Assembly: GCF_000696095.1 (NCBI RefSeq)
Contig: NZ_BAYX01000005.1
Coordinates: 434,001 to 498,000, forward strand
DNA: 64,000 nt
Direction of reading: 5' to 3'
Origin: Rhizobium rhizogenes NBRC 13257
GTDB taxonomy: Bacteria > Pseudomonadota > Alphaproteobacteria > Rhizobiales > Rhizobiaceae
Made by a program: the position numbers and the translations under genes. The notes below the pieces were generated by a model. The model was not told the origin of the DNA, searched no databases, and saw only the letters and a list, made by a program, of their open reading frames with translations. Positions 8,413-17,023 of the stretch are shown in pieces. Numbering within the stretch: the first letter of the stretch is position 1; every line of letters begins with the position of its first letter.

Positions 8413-9321
8413 CTAGTCCTGCGCGCGGACACCGCGGGCATGCCGAAGATCGACGGCGGTATGCCACACGATCGTCGCAAGGATGATCGCACCGCCCATG
8501 AACGTTGCCATCGGCGGCCTCTCGGAAAAGAAGAGCCAGACCCAGAAGGGGGTAAGCACGATCTCCATCGAGCCGACGAGAGCCGCATCGGCCGCCGGCA
8601 TTCGCCTTGACCCGAAAAGGAAAAGGACGAACGCGAGCGCGAAATTCGTCGCTCCAAAGGCAGCCAGCAGCAGCCAATTATAAGCATCGAGCGAGGCCGT
8701 CGAAGCGAAGGGCAGGAAGAGCACGAATGTGAGGAACCCGCTCACGACGCTGGACGGCAGGATCGGCACGCTACGGTCGATGCGTGGGATGACGATGATG
8801 AGAGCGAAGGTGACCGTCATGCCGAGTGCCAGGAGATCGCCGACGCCGGTGCCGCCCCCAATCGAGGAAGCGACGATAACCGCCACCCCGACGAGACAGA
8901 CGCCGCCGGCAATCAACGTCCGCTTCGCCACCCGCTCCTTCAGCATCGTCCAGCTGAGAAAGGCGGCGATGAACGGCGCCGTTGCATAGATCATGGTCAC
9001 GTTTGCGACCGTGGTCATGTAGAGCGCACCGATAAAGCAGGCCTGACTGATGGTCTGGCAGGCAATCATCGCCAATCCGGCGGGATGAAAGATCGAACTC
9101 CATTGGCGCCGCGAAAACCCGCCCTCAAGGAAGAAGCTCGGGATCAGCAAGAATATGCCGCCAAACAGCGACCGCCAAGCGATCGCCGTCCATATGTCGG
9201 TCGTCAGAAGCCGCGCATAGATGCCGCTGCAGCTCCACGCAAGCGTTGCCACGGCCACAAGAACGATACCCTTCTCATACTCGCTTGAGGAGAAGGTTCG
9301 GGCAGGAATCTGAATGGTCAT
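8413..9321 (-). CDS. EamA-family DMT superfamily transporter
   Basis: The 302-residue product is almost entirely hydrophobic, with about ten transmembrane segments in two repeats of five, as in EamA/RhaT-type drug/metabolite transporters. The repeat-boundary pattern (ATAPFIAAFLSWTMLKERV near residue 103) and its second copy (VGSMEIVLTPFWVWLFFSERP near 250) are recognisable. These proteins usually export metabolites or amino acids across the inner membrane. It is divergent from a LysR gene 114 bp away, which suggests control by that regulator. The substrate is unknown. Confidence 0.87.
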   Translation of the reverse strand: MTIQIPARTFSSSEYEKGIVLVAVATLAWSCSGIYARLLTTDIWTAIAWRSLFGGIFLLIPSFFLEGGFSRRQWSSIFHPAGLAMIACQTISQACFIGALYMTTVANVTMIYATAPFIAAFLSWTMLKERVAKRTLIAGGVCLVGVAVIVASSIGGGTGVGDLLALGMTVTFALIIVIPRIDRSVPILPSSVVSGFLTFVLFLPFASTASLDAYNWLLLAAFGATNFALAFVLFLFGSRRMPAADAALVGSMEIVLTPFWVWLFFSERPPMATFMGGAIILATIVWHTAVDLRHARGVRAQD

Positions 9322-9435
9322 CTATCGAATCTCGGAAATGCAGCACCTGAATTGGTGACCCTGTCTGCGCCGATATTTGACATCAGACAAACGAATAGTA
9401 GAGATAGCAGCCATCAGAAAAATTTGTGAGCCATC

Positions 9436-10311
9436 ATGCGCGAACCCATCGAAAGCGATTTGCTCCGGACGTTTCTCGTCATCACCGAGACGTCGAATTT
9501 TTCCGCTGCCGCCCAGCGTATCGGCCGCACGCAATCGGCCGTCAGTGCGCAGATCAAGCGCCTTGAGGAAATCGTTGGTAAAGCATTGTTCGACAGAAGC
9601 GCGCGTGGCGTTGCACTGACCCGGGCCGGCAATCAGTTGCTTCCCTATGCACAACGCGTGATCGACCTGCTGACCGAGGCGGCAGCCACCATCCGCACCA
9701 AGCCACTGGACGGCCCCGTCCGGATCGGCATTCCGGAGGAATACAGCCAGACCGTGCTACCGGCAGCGCTTGCTGCCTTCGCTATTCGGCACCCTGCCGT
9801 CGAAGTCACCGTTACCTGCGACTATACTAAACACAATCTCGCCGCTCTGGAGAAGGACGAGCTCGATCTCGCCGTCGTCTTCGACTGGAGCGATCAGACC
9901 ACCGGCGAGGTGCTCTGCATCGACCCGACGGTCTGGGTGACATCGCTGGTGCACCGGCTGCACGAGGCGGTGCCGCTGCCCATCGCGATCTATCGCGACT
10001 CGACGTGGTGCCGTGACTTTGCCTTGCGGTCCTTGGAGCAGCAGGGGCGGCGCTACCGCATCGCCTTCGTCGCCGATACAAGTTCCGGCCTGAAGAATGC
10101 CGTTTCCGCCGGCCTTGCCGTCACGACGCTCTCGCGAAGCAACATTCCGCATGGCTGCCGGGAACTGACCAGCGACGATGGATTTCCGCCGGTCGATTCC
10201 TCTCGCGTCGTGCTTCGCCGCAACCCCTATCATTCGAGCGAGGCGATCCGGGAGCTGGCGGAGATGGTGCGCGAAGCTTTCCAGCCTATGTCGGCGCTAT
10301 TGCAGCCGTAG
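9436..10311 (+). CDS. LysR-family transcriptional regulator
   Basis: The 291-residue protein has the N-terminal winged helix-turn-helix of LysR proteins (FSAAAQRIGRTQSAVSAQIK at about residues 20-39, followed by LEEIVGKALFDRS). A two-lobed effector domain follows (GPVRIGIPEEYSQTVLP near residue 95). It is divergent from the EamA transporter gene, the classic arrangement for a LysR regulator and its target. Its 3' end overlaps the convergent cdhR-like gene by 26 bp, so read-through between these two would create antisense RNA. Confidence 0.9.
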   Translation: MREPIESDLLRTFLVITETSNFSAAAQRIGRTQSAVSAQIKRLEEIVGKALFDRSARGVALTRAGNQLLPYAQRVIDLLTEAAATIRTKPLDGPVRIGIPEEYSQTVLPAALAAFAIRHPAVEVTVTCDYTKHNLAALEKDELDLAVVFDWSDQTTGEVLCIDPTVWVTSLVHRLHEAVPLPIAIYRDSTWCRDFALRSLEQQGRRYRIAFVADTSSGLKNAVSAGLAVTTLSRSNIPHGCRELTSDDGFPPVDSSRVVLRRNPYHSSEAIRELAEMVREAFQPMSALLQP

Positions 10312-11284
10312 AGCGCCCGCGCAAGCGCCGCCGCGTACCCGACGGACTTTCCGAGAAACTGGCACGATAGCTGCGGGAAAAGGCCGAAGCCGAATTGAAG
10401 CCGGTCGCCGCGGCGATCTCCGCAAACGACTCCTTCGTCTCGATCACCTTGCGCCGCGCCGCGTTGAGCCGGAGAGCCAGGTAATGCACATGCGGCGGCG
10501 CGCCGAAGTCGTCCTGAAACAGAGCCTGGAGATGACGGGCGCTAACCCCGATGCGCCGCGCCAGGCGCGTCAGGACCAGCGGCTGCTCGATATTATCCTC
10601 CATCAGCCGCACGGCCTGGGCGACGCGCGGATCGCGCAGACGCAAGCCGGCGGTCGACGGCGAAAGCTCAACCGCGCCATAGACGCTCGATGGCTCGTAG
10701 ATGAAAAGGCGGCTGACTTCGAGCGCCAGCGAATAGCCTTGCCGCCGCCTGATGATTTCCAGCATCAGGTCGATCGTCGGCATCGAGCCGGCCGTGGTGA
10801 TGCGCTTGCCGTCGATGACGAAACGGTCCTTGACGGCGCGCACCTGCGGATAGGCCAGCGCGAAATCCTCCGAATCCTCCCAATGGACAGCCGCCGACAC
10901 ATTGTCGAGAAGGCTCGCCTCGGCCAGCAGCCAACTACCGGACTCAATGCCGGCGATCATCGAGCGATAACGTGCCGTCTGCGACAATTGCATCTTCAGC
11001 GCCTGCGTGGCGCTGCGCCGCCAATTGTAGCTCGCCAGCACAAAGAGCGGCGCAGTGTCGCTTGACGGCCGGAAGCTGCCCGATGCCGGTATCGGGATGA
11101 GGCTGGTCGTCTCGACCGGCGAACCGCCCAACGTAAACAGCCGCCAGCGATAGAGTTCGCTGCCGGAGATGCGGTTAGCACCGCGCAAGGGTTCGATCAC
11201 CGAGGCGATCAGGATCAGGTTCGTTTCCGGCAGGATCAGCAGGTCGATGTCGAGCGGCGTATCGGATGGCGTGAACATGGGCAT
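10286..11284 (-). CDS. cdhR: GlxA/CdhR-type AraC regulator of carnitine catabolism
   Basis: I start it at the ATG at 11284 (332 residues); a second ATG is two codons on. The N-terminal ~190 residues form a DJ-1/PfpI-like amidase-type domain (DIDLLILPETNLILIASVIEP near residue 11). The C-terminal ~110 residues are an AraC double helix-turn-helix (LTRLARRIGVSARHLQALFQ, then EIAAATGFNSASAFSRSYR). This architecture is that of CdhR, the carnitine-responsive activator of carnitine dehydrogenase genes in Pseudomonas. The divergent neighbours here are the carnitine enzymes, so the assignment rests on both architecture and context. A pair of 16-bp direct repeats lies in the intergenic region. Confidence 0.82.
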   Translation of the reverse strand: MPMFTPSDTPLDIDLLILPETNLILIASVIEPLRGANRISGSELYRWRLFTLGGSPVETTSLIPIPASGSFRPSSDTAPLFVLASYNWRRSATQALKMQLSQTARYRSMIAGIESGSWLLAEASLLDNVSAAVHWEDSEDFALAYPQVRAVKDRFVIDGKRITTAGSMPTIDLMLEIIRRRQGYSLALEVSRLFIYEPSSVYGAVELSPSTAGLRLRDPRVAQAVRLMEDNIEQPLVLTRLARRIGVSARHLQALFQDDFGAPPHVHYLALRLNAARRKVIETKESFAEIAAATGFNSASAFSRSYRASFSESPSGTRRRLRGRSTAAIAPT

Positions 11285-11290
11285 TTCTCG

Positions 11291-11327
11291 TGTTTCTGAT
11301 AATGTATCGTTTGCTTCTGAAAATGCA
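11291..11327. promoter_or_regulatory. Direct repeats, candidate CdhR binding site
   Basis: TGTTTCTGATAATGTA (11291-11306) and TGCTTCTGAAAATGCA (11312-11327) match at 13 of 16 positions and are offset by 21 bp, two helical turns. Direct half-sites with this spacing are typical of AraC-family activators. They lie in the 97-bp gap between the regulator and the BKACE gene. Confidence 0.6.
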
Positions 11328-11381
11328 AAGCATGAAGCCATCGCTTGCAGCGTAATGCCCTCAATACGAGGGAGAACAAAA

Positions 11382-12284
11382 ATGCCTCTTGCGATGAACC
11401 GCGATGTCTTCATCACCTGCGCCGTCACCGGTTCCGGCGACACCGTTTCGAAATCCAGCCACGTTCCGATCACTCCCAAGCAGATCGCGGAATCCGCGAT
11501 CGATGCCGCCAAAGCCGGCGCCGCCGTCGTCCATTGCCATGTCCGCGATCCCGAGACAGGTGCGGCCAGCCGCCGCAACGATCTCTACAGGGAAGTGACC
11601 GACCGCATCCGTTCGGCCGATGTCGATGTGGTGCTCAACCTGACCGCCGGCATGGGCGGCGATCTGATCTTCGGGGATGTAGAAAGCCCCCTGCCGTTGA
11701 ACGCCAGGGGCACCGACATGGCTGGCGCAACGGAGCGCGTCAGCCATGTCGCCGAATGCCTGCCGGAAATCTGCACGCTCGATTGCGGCACGATGAACTT
11801 TAGTCTCGGCGACTATGTGATGACCAACACGCCCTCGATGTTGCGGGCCATGGCGAAGAAAATGACCGATCTCGGTGTCCGCCCCGAAATCGAAGCCTTC
11901 GATACCGGTCATCTCTGGTTTGCCAAACAGCTTGCCGAGGAGGGTCTTATTGAGGATCCGGTCCTCATCCAGCTCTGCATGGGCATCCCCTGGGGGGCGC
12001 CCGATGACCTCAACACCTTTATGGCGATGGTCAATAACGTTCCATCGAGCTGGACCTTCTCGGCCTTTTCCATCGGTCGCAATGCCATGGCCTATCCGGC
12101 CGCTGCCGTCCTTGCCGGTGGCAATGTCCGCGTTGGCCTTGAAGACAATCTTTATGCCGGAAAGGGCCTACTTGCGACCAATGCCCAGCTCGTCGAAAAG
12201 GCTGTGCAGGTCATCGAAGGCATGGGCGCGCGCATCATCGGCCCTGAAGATGTCCGCAAGAAACTGAAACTGACGAAGCGCTGA
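11382..12284 (+). CDS. cdhC: BKACE-family 3-dehydrocarnitine cleavage enzyme
   Basis: The start at 11382 has GGGAGAA upstream and gives the normal ~300-residue length. Members of the beta-keto acid cleavage (DUF849) family are Zn-dependent TIM barrels that condense a beta-keto acid with acetyl-CoA. With dehydrocarnitine the products are acetoacetate and betainyl-CoA. The HxH zinc pair is seen at H51/H53 (VVHCHVRDP), with the third ligand and catalytic region around VGLEDN near residue 250. It is the first gene behind the cdhR-like regulator and lies 7 bp before the carnitine dehydrogenase fusion, which makes dehydrocarnitine the most likely substrate among BKACE options. Confidence 0.85.
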   Translation: MPLAMNRDVFITCAVTGSGDTVSKSSHVPITPKQIAESAIDAAKAGAAVVHCHVRDPETGAASRRNDLYREVTDRIRSADVDVVLNLTAGMGGDLIFGDVESPLPLNARGTDMAGATERVSHVAECLPEICTLDCGTMNFSLGDYVMTNTPSMLRAMAKKMTDLGVRPEIEAFDTGHLWFAKQLAEEGLIEDPVLIQLCMGIPWGAPDDLNTFMAMVNNVPSSWTFSAFSIGRNAMAYPAAAVLAGGNVRVGLEDNLYAGKGLLATNAQLVEKAVQVIEGMGARIIGPEDVRKKLKLTKR

Positions 12285-12291
12285 GGCCGAA

Positions 12292-13782
12292 ATGACCAAG
12301 ATCAACAAGGCAGCCTGTATCGGCGGCGGCGTCATCGGCGGCGGATGGATCGCCCGCTTTCTTTTGGCCGGCATCGATGTCGATGTCTTCGACCCGCATC
12401 CCGAAGCGACACGCATCGTCGGGGAAGTGCTGGCGAATGCCGAAAACGCCTATGCGATGCTGACCGGCGCGCCGCTTCCCGCCCGCGGCAAGCTCACCTT
12501 CCGCGAGACGCTGGAAGAAGCCGTCGCCGGCGCAGACTGGATCCAGGAGAGCGTTCCCGAGCGGCTTGACCTCAAGCGCAAGGTGCTGACGCAGATCGAC
12601 ACGGCGGCAAGGCCCGACGCGCTGATCGGCTCCTCCACCTCCGGCCTCTTGCCGACCGATCTACAGCGCGACATGCGTCATCCCGAACGCCTCTTCGTGG
12701 CCCATCCCTATAATCCGGTCTATCTGCTGCCGCTGGTCGAAATCGTCGGCGGAGAGAAGACATCGAAGGAAACAATCCAGGCGGCCATGGACCGGCTGCC
12801 GCCGATCGGCATGAAGGGCGTCCATATCGCCAAGGAGATCGAAGCTTTCGTCGGCGATCGTCTGCTGGAAGCCCTGTGGCGCGAGGCGCTATGGCTGATC
12901 AAGGACGACATCTGCACCGTCGAAACGCTGGATGATGTCATCCGCTATTCCTTCGGCCTGCGATGGGCGCAAATGGGCCTATTCCAGACCTACCGTATCG
13001 CCGGCGGCGAAGCGGGTATGCGGCACTTCCTGGCGCAGTTCGGCCCGGCACTGCAATGGAACTGGACGAAGCTGATGGATGTCGTCGACCTCGACGACGC
13101 GCTGGTCGAAAAGATCGGCCAGCAGTCAGACGAGCAGGCCGCCGGCCTGTCGATCCGTGAACTGGAGCGTATTCGCGATGAAAATCTCGTTGGCATCCTC
13201 CAGACATTGAAGGGCAGCCATGGCGGCAAGGGCTGGGGCGCCGGCAAGCTCCTCAAGGATTTCGAGCAAAATCTTTGGGCAACCGGCGGGGGCGAAAGAA
13301 AACTCTACGACCTCGCAAGACCGCTGCGTCTCATCGAAACCAAGGTCAGCCCCGCCTGGGTCGACTACAACGGCCACATGACTGAGCATCGCTATCTGCA
13401 GGTGTTCGGCGATACCTCCGATGCGCTGCTGCGCCTCATCGGCGTCGACTTTGACTATGTCGAGCGTGGCCACAGCTACTACACGGTCGAAACCCATATC
13501 CGTCACATCGGCGAAGCCAAGCTCGGCCAGGCAATCCATTCGACCTGCCAGCTCCTGTCCGCCGATGAGAAGCGGCTGCATCTGTTCCACACGGTCCACG
13601 ACACGGCGACGGGCGACGTTGTTGCCACCGCCGAACACATGCTGCTGCATGTCGATGCCAAGGCAGGCAAAGCCGCTCCCGCGCCGGAGGAGGTGCTGAG
13701 CAAAATAAGGCTGATCGCCGAGGCGCATGCGAAACTGCCCCTGCCGGACGGTATTGGGCGCCATGTCGGACAAAAGCGCTAG
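12292..13782 (+). CDS. lcdH: L-carnitine dehydrogenase fused to betainyl-CoA thioesterase
   Basis: Residues 1-320 match the 3-hydroxyacyl-CoA dehydrogenase fold used by L-carnitine 3-dehydrogenase. The NAD site is GGGVIGGGWIARF, and the FVAHPYNPVYLLPLVEIV segment is typical of the group. Residues ~340-495 are a hot-dog thioesterase, with VDYNGHMTEHRYL around residue 357 as the active-site strand and helix. The dehydrogenase oxidises L-carnitine to 3-dehydrocarnitine. The thioesterase would release glycine betaine from the betainyl-CoA made by the preceding BKACE enzyme. Such fusions are known in Sinorhizobium, while Pseudomonas has two genes (cdhA, cdhB). At 496 residues it fits the fused form. 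Confidence 0.88.
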   Translation: MTKINKAACIGGGVIGGGWIARFLLAGIDVDVFDPHPEATRIVGEVLANAENAYAMLTGAPLPARGKLTFRETLEEAVAGADWIQESVPERLDLKRKVLTQIDTAARPDALIGSSTSGLLPTDLQRDMRHPERLFVAHPYNPVYLLPLVEIVGGEKTSKETIQAAMDRLPPIGMKGVHIAKEIEAFVGDRLLEALWREALWLIKDDICTVETLDDVIRYSFGLRWAQMGLFQTYRIAGGEAGMRHFLAQFGPALQWNWTKLMDVVDLDDALVEKIGQQSDEQAAGLSIRELERIRDENLVGILQTLKGSHGGKGWGAGKLLKDFEQNLWATGGGERKLYDLARPLRLIETKVSPAWVDYNGHMTEHRYLQVFGDTSDALLRLIGVDFDYVERGHSYYTVETHIRHIGEAKLGQAIHSTCQLLSADEKRLHLFHTVHDTATGDVVATAEHMLLHVDAKAGKAAPAPEEVLSKIRLIAEAHAKLPLPDGIGRHVGQKR

Positions 13783-13794
13783 GAGGAAGCGAAA

Positions 13795-14955
13795 ATGAAT
13801 TTCGGGCTCAACGAAGAACAGGAAATGATCGTCAAGACAGTCCGTGACTTCGTCGAGACGGAAATCTATCCGCATGAGAACGAGGTTGATCGCACCGGCA
13901 TCGTGCCGCCGGAGCTCGGAGAGGAAATCCGGCGCAAATGCATCGATCTCGGCTTCTATGCCTGCAATTTTCCCGAAGAGGTCGGCGGCGCAGGGCTCGA
14001 CCACACTACCTTTACCCTCGTCGAGCGCGAACTCGGCCGCGGTTCGATGGCGCTGACCGTCTTCTTCGGCCGCCCCTCCGGAATTCTGATGGCCTGCGAA
14101 GGCGAGCAGCGCGAGAAATATCTGCTGCCGGCCGTGCGCGGCGAAAAGGTCGACGCGCTGGCCATTACCGAGCCCGATGCCGGCTCGGACATGCGCGGCA
14201 TGAAATGTGCTGCGCGGCAGGATGGCAGCGATTTCGTTCTCAACGGCACCAAGCACTTCATCTCGCACGCCGATGTCGCTGATTTCGTTATTGTCTTTGC
14301 GGCCACCGGCGAGGAAGAGACGCCGAAGGGCATCAAGAAGAAGATCACGGCCTTTCTGGTCGATCGCGGCACGCCAGGCTTCGAGATCCTCAAAGGCTAT
14401 GAATCACTATCCCATCGCGGCTACCACAACTCCGTTCTGAATTTCACGGATTGCCGCCTTCCCAAATCCCAAGTGCTCGGCGACGTGCATCGCGGCTTCG
14501 ATATCGCCAATGAATGGTTGTACGGCACGCGCCTGACGGTCGCGGCCACCTGCGTCGGACGGGCTCGTCGTGTCTTCGATCTGGCCCTGCCCTATGCGGC
14601 GGAGCGCAAGCAGTTCGGCCGGCCGATCGGCGCTAATCAGGGCGTATCATTCAAGCTTGCCGAAATGATCACCGAGATCGACGCCGCCGACCTGTTGACG
14701 TTGTCTGCCGCCTGGCGACTCGACGCGGGCCTTTCCGCCAATCGCGAGGTTGCCTCGGCCAAACTTTATGCCTCGGAAATGCTGGCCCGCGTCACCGACG
14801 AAGCGATCCAGATCTTCGGCGGCATGGGACTGATGGACGATCTGCCGCTTGCCCGCTTCTGGCGCGATGCGCGCGTCGAGCGCATCTGGGACGGAACCTC
14901 GGAAATCCAGCGGCATATCATCAGCCGCGATCTGCTGCGGCCATTCGGGGCCTGA
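13795..14955 (+). CDS. Acyl-CoA dehydrogenase, probably on gamma-butyrobetainyl-CoA
   Basis: The 386-residue flavoprotein has the three acyl-CoA dehydrogenase domains. The FAD/substrate motif ALAITEPDAGSDMRGMK is at about residues 120-136. The C-terminal stretch RIWDGTSEIQRHIISRDLL carries Asp366 where many relatives have the catalytic Glu. An AGGAAG site precedes the ATG. Lying between carnitine dehydrogenase and an acyl-CoA ligase/CaiD pair, it would oxidise gamma-butyrobetainyl-CoA to crotonobetainyl-CoA, the counterpart of CaiA working in the oxidative direction. Other short or branched acyl-CoA substrates are possible. Confidence 0.85.
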   Translation: MNFGLNEEQEMIVKTVRDFVETEIYPHENEVDRTGIVPPELGEEIRRKCIDLGFYACNFPEEVGGAGLDHTTFTLVERELGRGSMALTVFFGRPSGILMACEGEQREKYLLPAVRGEKVDALAITEPDAGSDMRGMKCAARQDGSDFVLNGTKHFISHADVADFVIVFAATGEEETPKGIKKKITAFLVDRGTPGFEILKGYESLSHRGYHNSVLNFTDCRLPKSQVLGDVHRGFDIANEWLYGTRLTVAATCVGRARRVFDLALPYAAERKQFGRPIGANQGVSFKLAEMITEIDAADLLTLSAAWRLDAGLSANREVASAKLYASEMLARVTDEAIQIFGGMGLMDDLPLARFWRDARVERIWDGTSEIQRHIISRDLLRPFGA

Positions 14956-14959
14956 CCGG

Positions 14960-17017
14960 ATGACACAGCGCTCGCTCGACCGCCTGATCAGACCGCAAAC
15001 AATCGCCGTCTTCGGTGGTCGCGAGGCGCGCCGGGTCATCGAACAATGCGACCGGATGGGATTTTCCGGCGACATCTGGCCGGTGCACCCGACGCTGGAA
15101 AGCGTGCTCGGCCGCCGTTGCTATCGATCGGTGGAAGAACTGCCGTTAGCCCCGGATGCCGCCTTCGTCGGCGTCAACCGGCTGCTGACCGTCGATATCG
15201 TCCGCGCGCTTTCCGCCAGAGGCGCCGGTGGTGCCGTCTGCTATGCCTCGGGCTTCAGCGAAGCAGTTGCCGAACTGGCTGATGGTATCAAGCTGCAGGA
15301 AGCCTTGGTCAACGCGGCCGGTGACACGCCGATTGTCGGGCCGAACTGCTATGGCGTGATCAATGGGCTGGACGGCGCCCTGCTCTGGCCCGACCAGCAT
15401 GGAATGGTACGTGTGGAAAGCGGCGTCGCCATTCTCACGCAATCCTCCAACATCGCCATCAATCTCAGCATGCAACAGCGCGGCCTGCCGCTCGCCTATC
15501 TGATGACGGCCGGCAATCAGGCACAGATCGGACTATCGGATTTGGCTCTCGCCGTCCTCGAGGACCCGCGCGTCACGGCGATCGGCCTGCACATCGAAGG
15601 CTTCGGCAGCGTCCAGGCCCTGCAAAAACTTGCCACGCGCGCCGGTGAATTGCGCAAGCCCGTTGTCGCGCTGAAAGTCGGCAAGTCCGAACAGGCACAG
15701 CGCGCCGCCGTTTCCCATACGGCCTCGCTTGCCGGCAGCGACGCCGTCGCCGATGCGGTTCTCGCCCGTCTCGGCATCGGCCGCGTCGCTACGCTGCCGG
15801 AAATGATCGAAACGCTGAAGCTACTGCATGTCACCGGCCCACTGACAAGCAATGCGATCTCGTCCATGAGCTGCTCCGGCGGCGAGGCTTCGCTGATGGC
15901 CGATGCCGCCACCGGCCGGGCCGTGGATTTCCGCGCCCTGAAGCCGGAGCAACTGCCCGCCTTGCGGCGCAGCCTCGGCGAGATGGTCACCCTCTCGAAT
16001 CCGCTCGACTATCACACCTTCGTCTGGGGCGATCTCGATCGTCAGACGGAAGCCTTCACCGCCATGTTCGAAGGCGGCTACGCGCTCAATCTCATTGTCC
16101 TCGATTTCCCGCGGAACGATCGCTGCGATGGCGCGGACTGGATGACGACGGTTGCCGCCATCTCTGCGGCCGCGAAACAGACTGGTGCCCGCGCCGGGGT
16201 TCTCGCGACACTACCGGAAAACATGCCCGAAACCGTTGCCTTGCAGCTGATCGAAGACGGCATCGTGCCCCTTTGCGGCATCAGCGAAACCATTGCAGCG
16301 GCCGAAATTGCGAGCCGGATCGAGGCGGCATGGCGCGCTCCGCCACCGCTGCCACTGCTCGATGCTGCCTTGGCCGGAGGCGAGATCGAAACCTTGAACG
16401 AGGCGGTCGCCAAGGCGGAGCTAGCCGCCTTTGGACTTACCGTTCCCGTCGGAGCGACAGCAGCCAGTCCGGGTGAGGCCGCAGAACAGGCAGAACGCCT
16501 CGGCTTTCCCGTCGCCCTGAAAGCGTTGGGCGTCGAACATAAGTCGGAGGCCGGCGCTGTCGTTCTCAACCTTAGGGATATGGAGGCTGTACGAAACGCT
16601 GCTCACGGAATGGCGCATGTCGCCTCCGGTTACCTGATCGAGCGGATGATTGAACGTCCCGTCGTCGAGCTGATCGTCGGAGCCGTGCGTGACCCCGCCC
16701 TCGGACTGGCTTTGACGGTCGGTGCGGGGGGAATCCTGGTTGAATTGCTTGAAGATTCCGTCATTTTGGCTCTTCCAGTGACGAGAATGGACGTTCTGGA
16801 GGCCATTTCACGACTGAAAGTCAGAAAACTGATCGAAGGGTATCGCGGCGGCGCGAGAGGCAACCTCGATTTAGTTGTCGATGCCGTCGTATCAACGGCA
16901 GAATATGTCGTAAAACACGCCGCGCGGCTCGAAGAACTAGACATTAATCCGTTGATGGTTTTGCCAGGCAATCGTGGCGTCGTTGCCGCAGACGCCCTCA
17001 TCCGGCGAAGGAGGTAG
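14960..17017 (+). CDS. ADP-forming acyl-CoA ligase (acetate-CoA ligase family)
   Basis: The ATG at 14960 is four bases after the previous stop and gives 685 residues. The order is a CoA-binding domain (IAVFGG near residue 15), a succinyl-CoA-ligase-like domain with the phospho-His candidate His253 in VSHTASLAGSDAV, and a C-terminal ATP-grasp domain (~470-685, GFPVALKALG and HKSEAGAVVLNL). Such single-chain enzymes make an acyl-CoA from acid, CoA and ATP, giving ADP and phosphate. In this operon the acid would be gamma-butyrobetaine, crotonobetaine or carnitine, replacing the AMP-forming CaiC of enterobacteria. The specificity is inferred from position only. Confidence 0.83.
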   Translation: MTQRSLDRLIRPQTIAVFGGREARRVIEQCDRMGFSGDIWPVHPTLESVLGRRCYRSVEELPLAPDAAFVGVNRLLTVDIVRALSARGAGGAVCYASGFSEAVAELADGIKLQEALVNAAGDTPIVGPNCYGVINGLDGALLWPDQHGMVRVESGVAILTQSSNIAINLSMQQRGLPLAYLMTAGNQAQIGLSDLALAVLEDPRVTAIGLHIEGFGSVQALQKLATRAGELRKPVVALKVGKSEQAQRAAVSHTASLAGSDAVADAVLARLGIGRVATLPEMIETLKLLHVTGPLTSNAISSMSCSGGEASLMADAATGRAVDFRALKPEQLPALRRSLGEMVTLSNPLDYHTFVWGDLDRQTEAFTAMFEGGYALNLIVLDFPRNDRCDGADWMTTVAAISAAAKQTGARAGVLATLPENMPETVALQLIEDGIVPLCGISETIAAAEIASRIEAAWRAPPPLPLLDAALAGGEIETLNEAVAKAELAAFGLTVPVGATAASPGEAAEQAERLGFPVALKALGVEHKSEAGAVVLNLRDMEAVRNAAHGMAHVASGYLIERMIERPVVELIVGAVRDPALGLALTVGAGGILVELLEDSVILALPVTRMDVLEAISRLKVRKLIEGYRGGARGNLDLVVDAVVSTAEYVVKHAARLEELDINPLMVLPGNRGVVAADALIRRRR

Positions 17018-17023
17018 CGGAAG

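Noticed and set aside
11169..11381. Longer N-terminus for the BKACE gene
   Set aside because: The extension runs back over the divergent regulator gene and its operator; the ATG at 11382 has a ribosome site and gives the family length.
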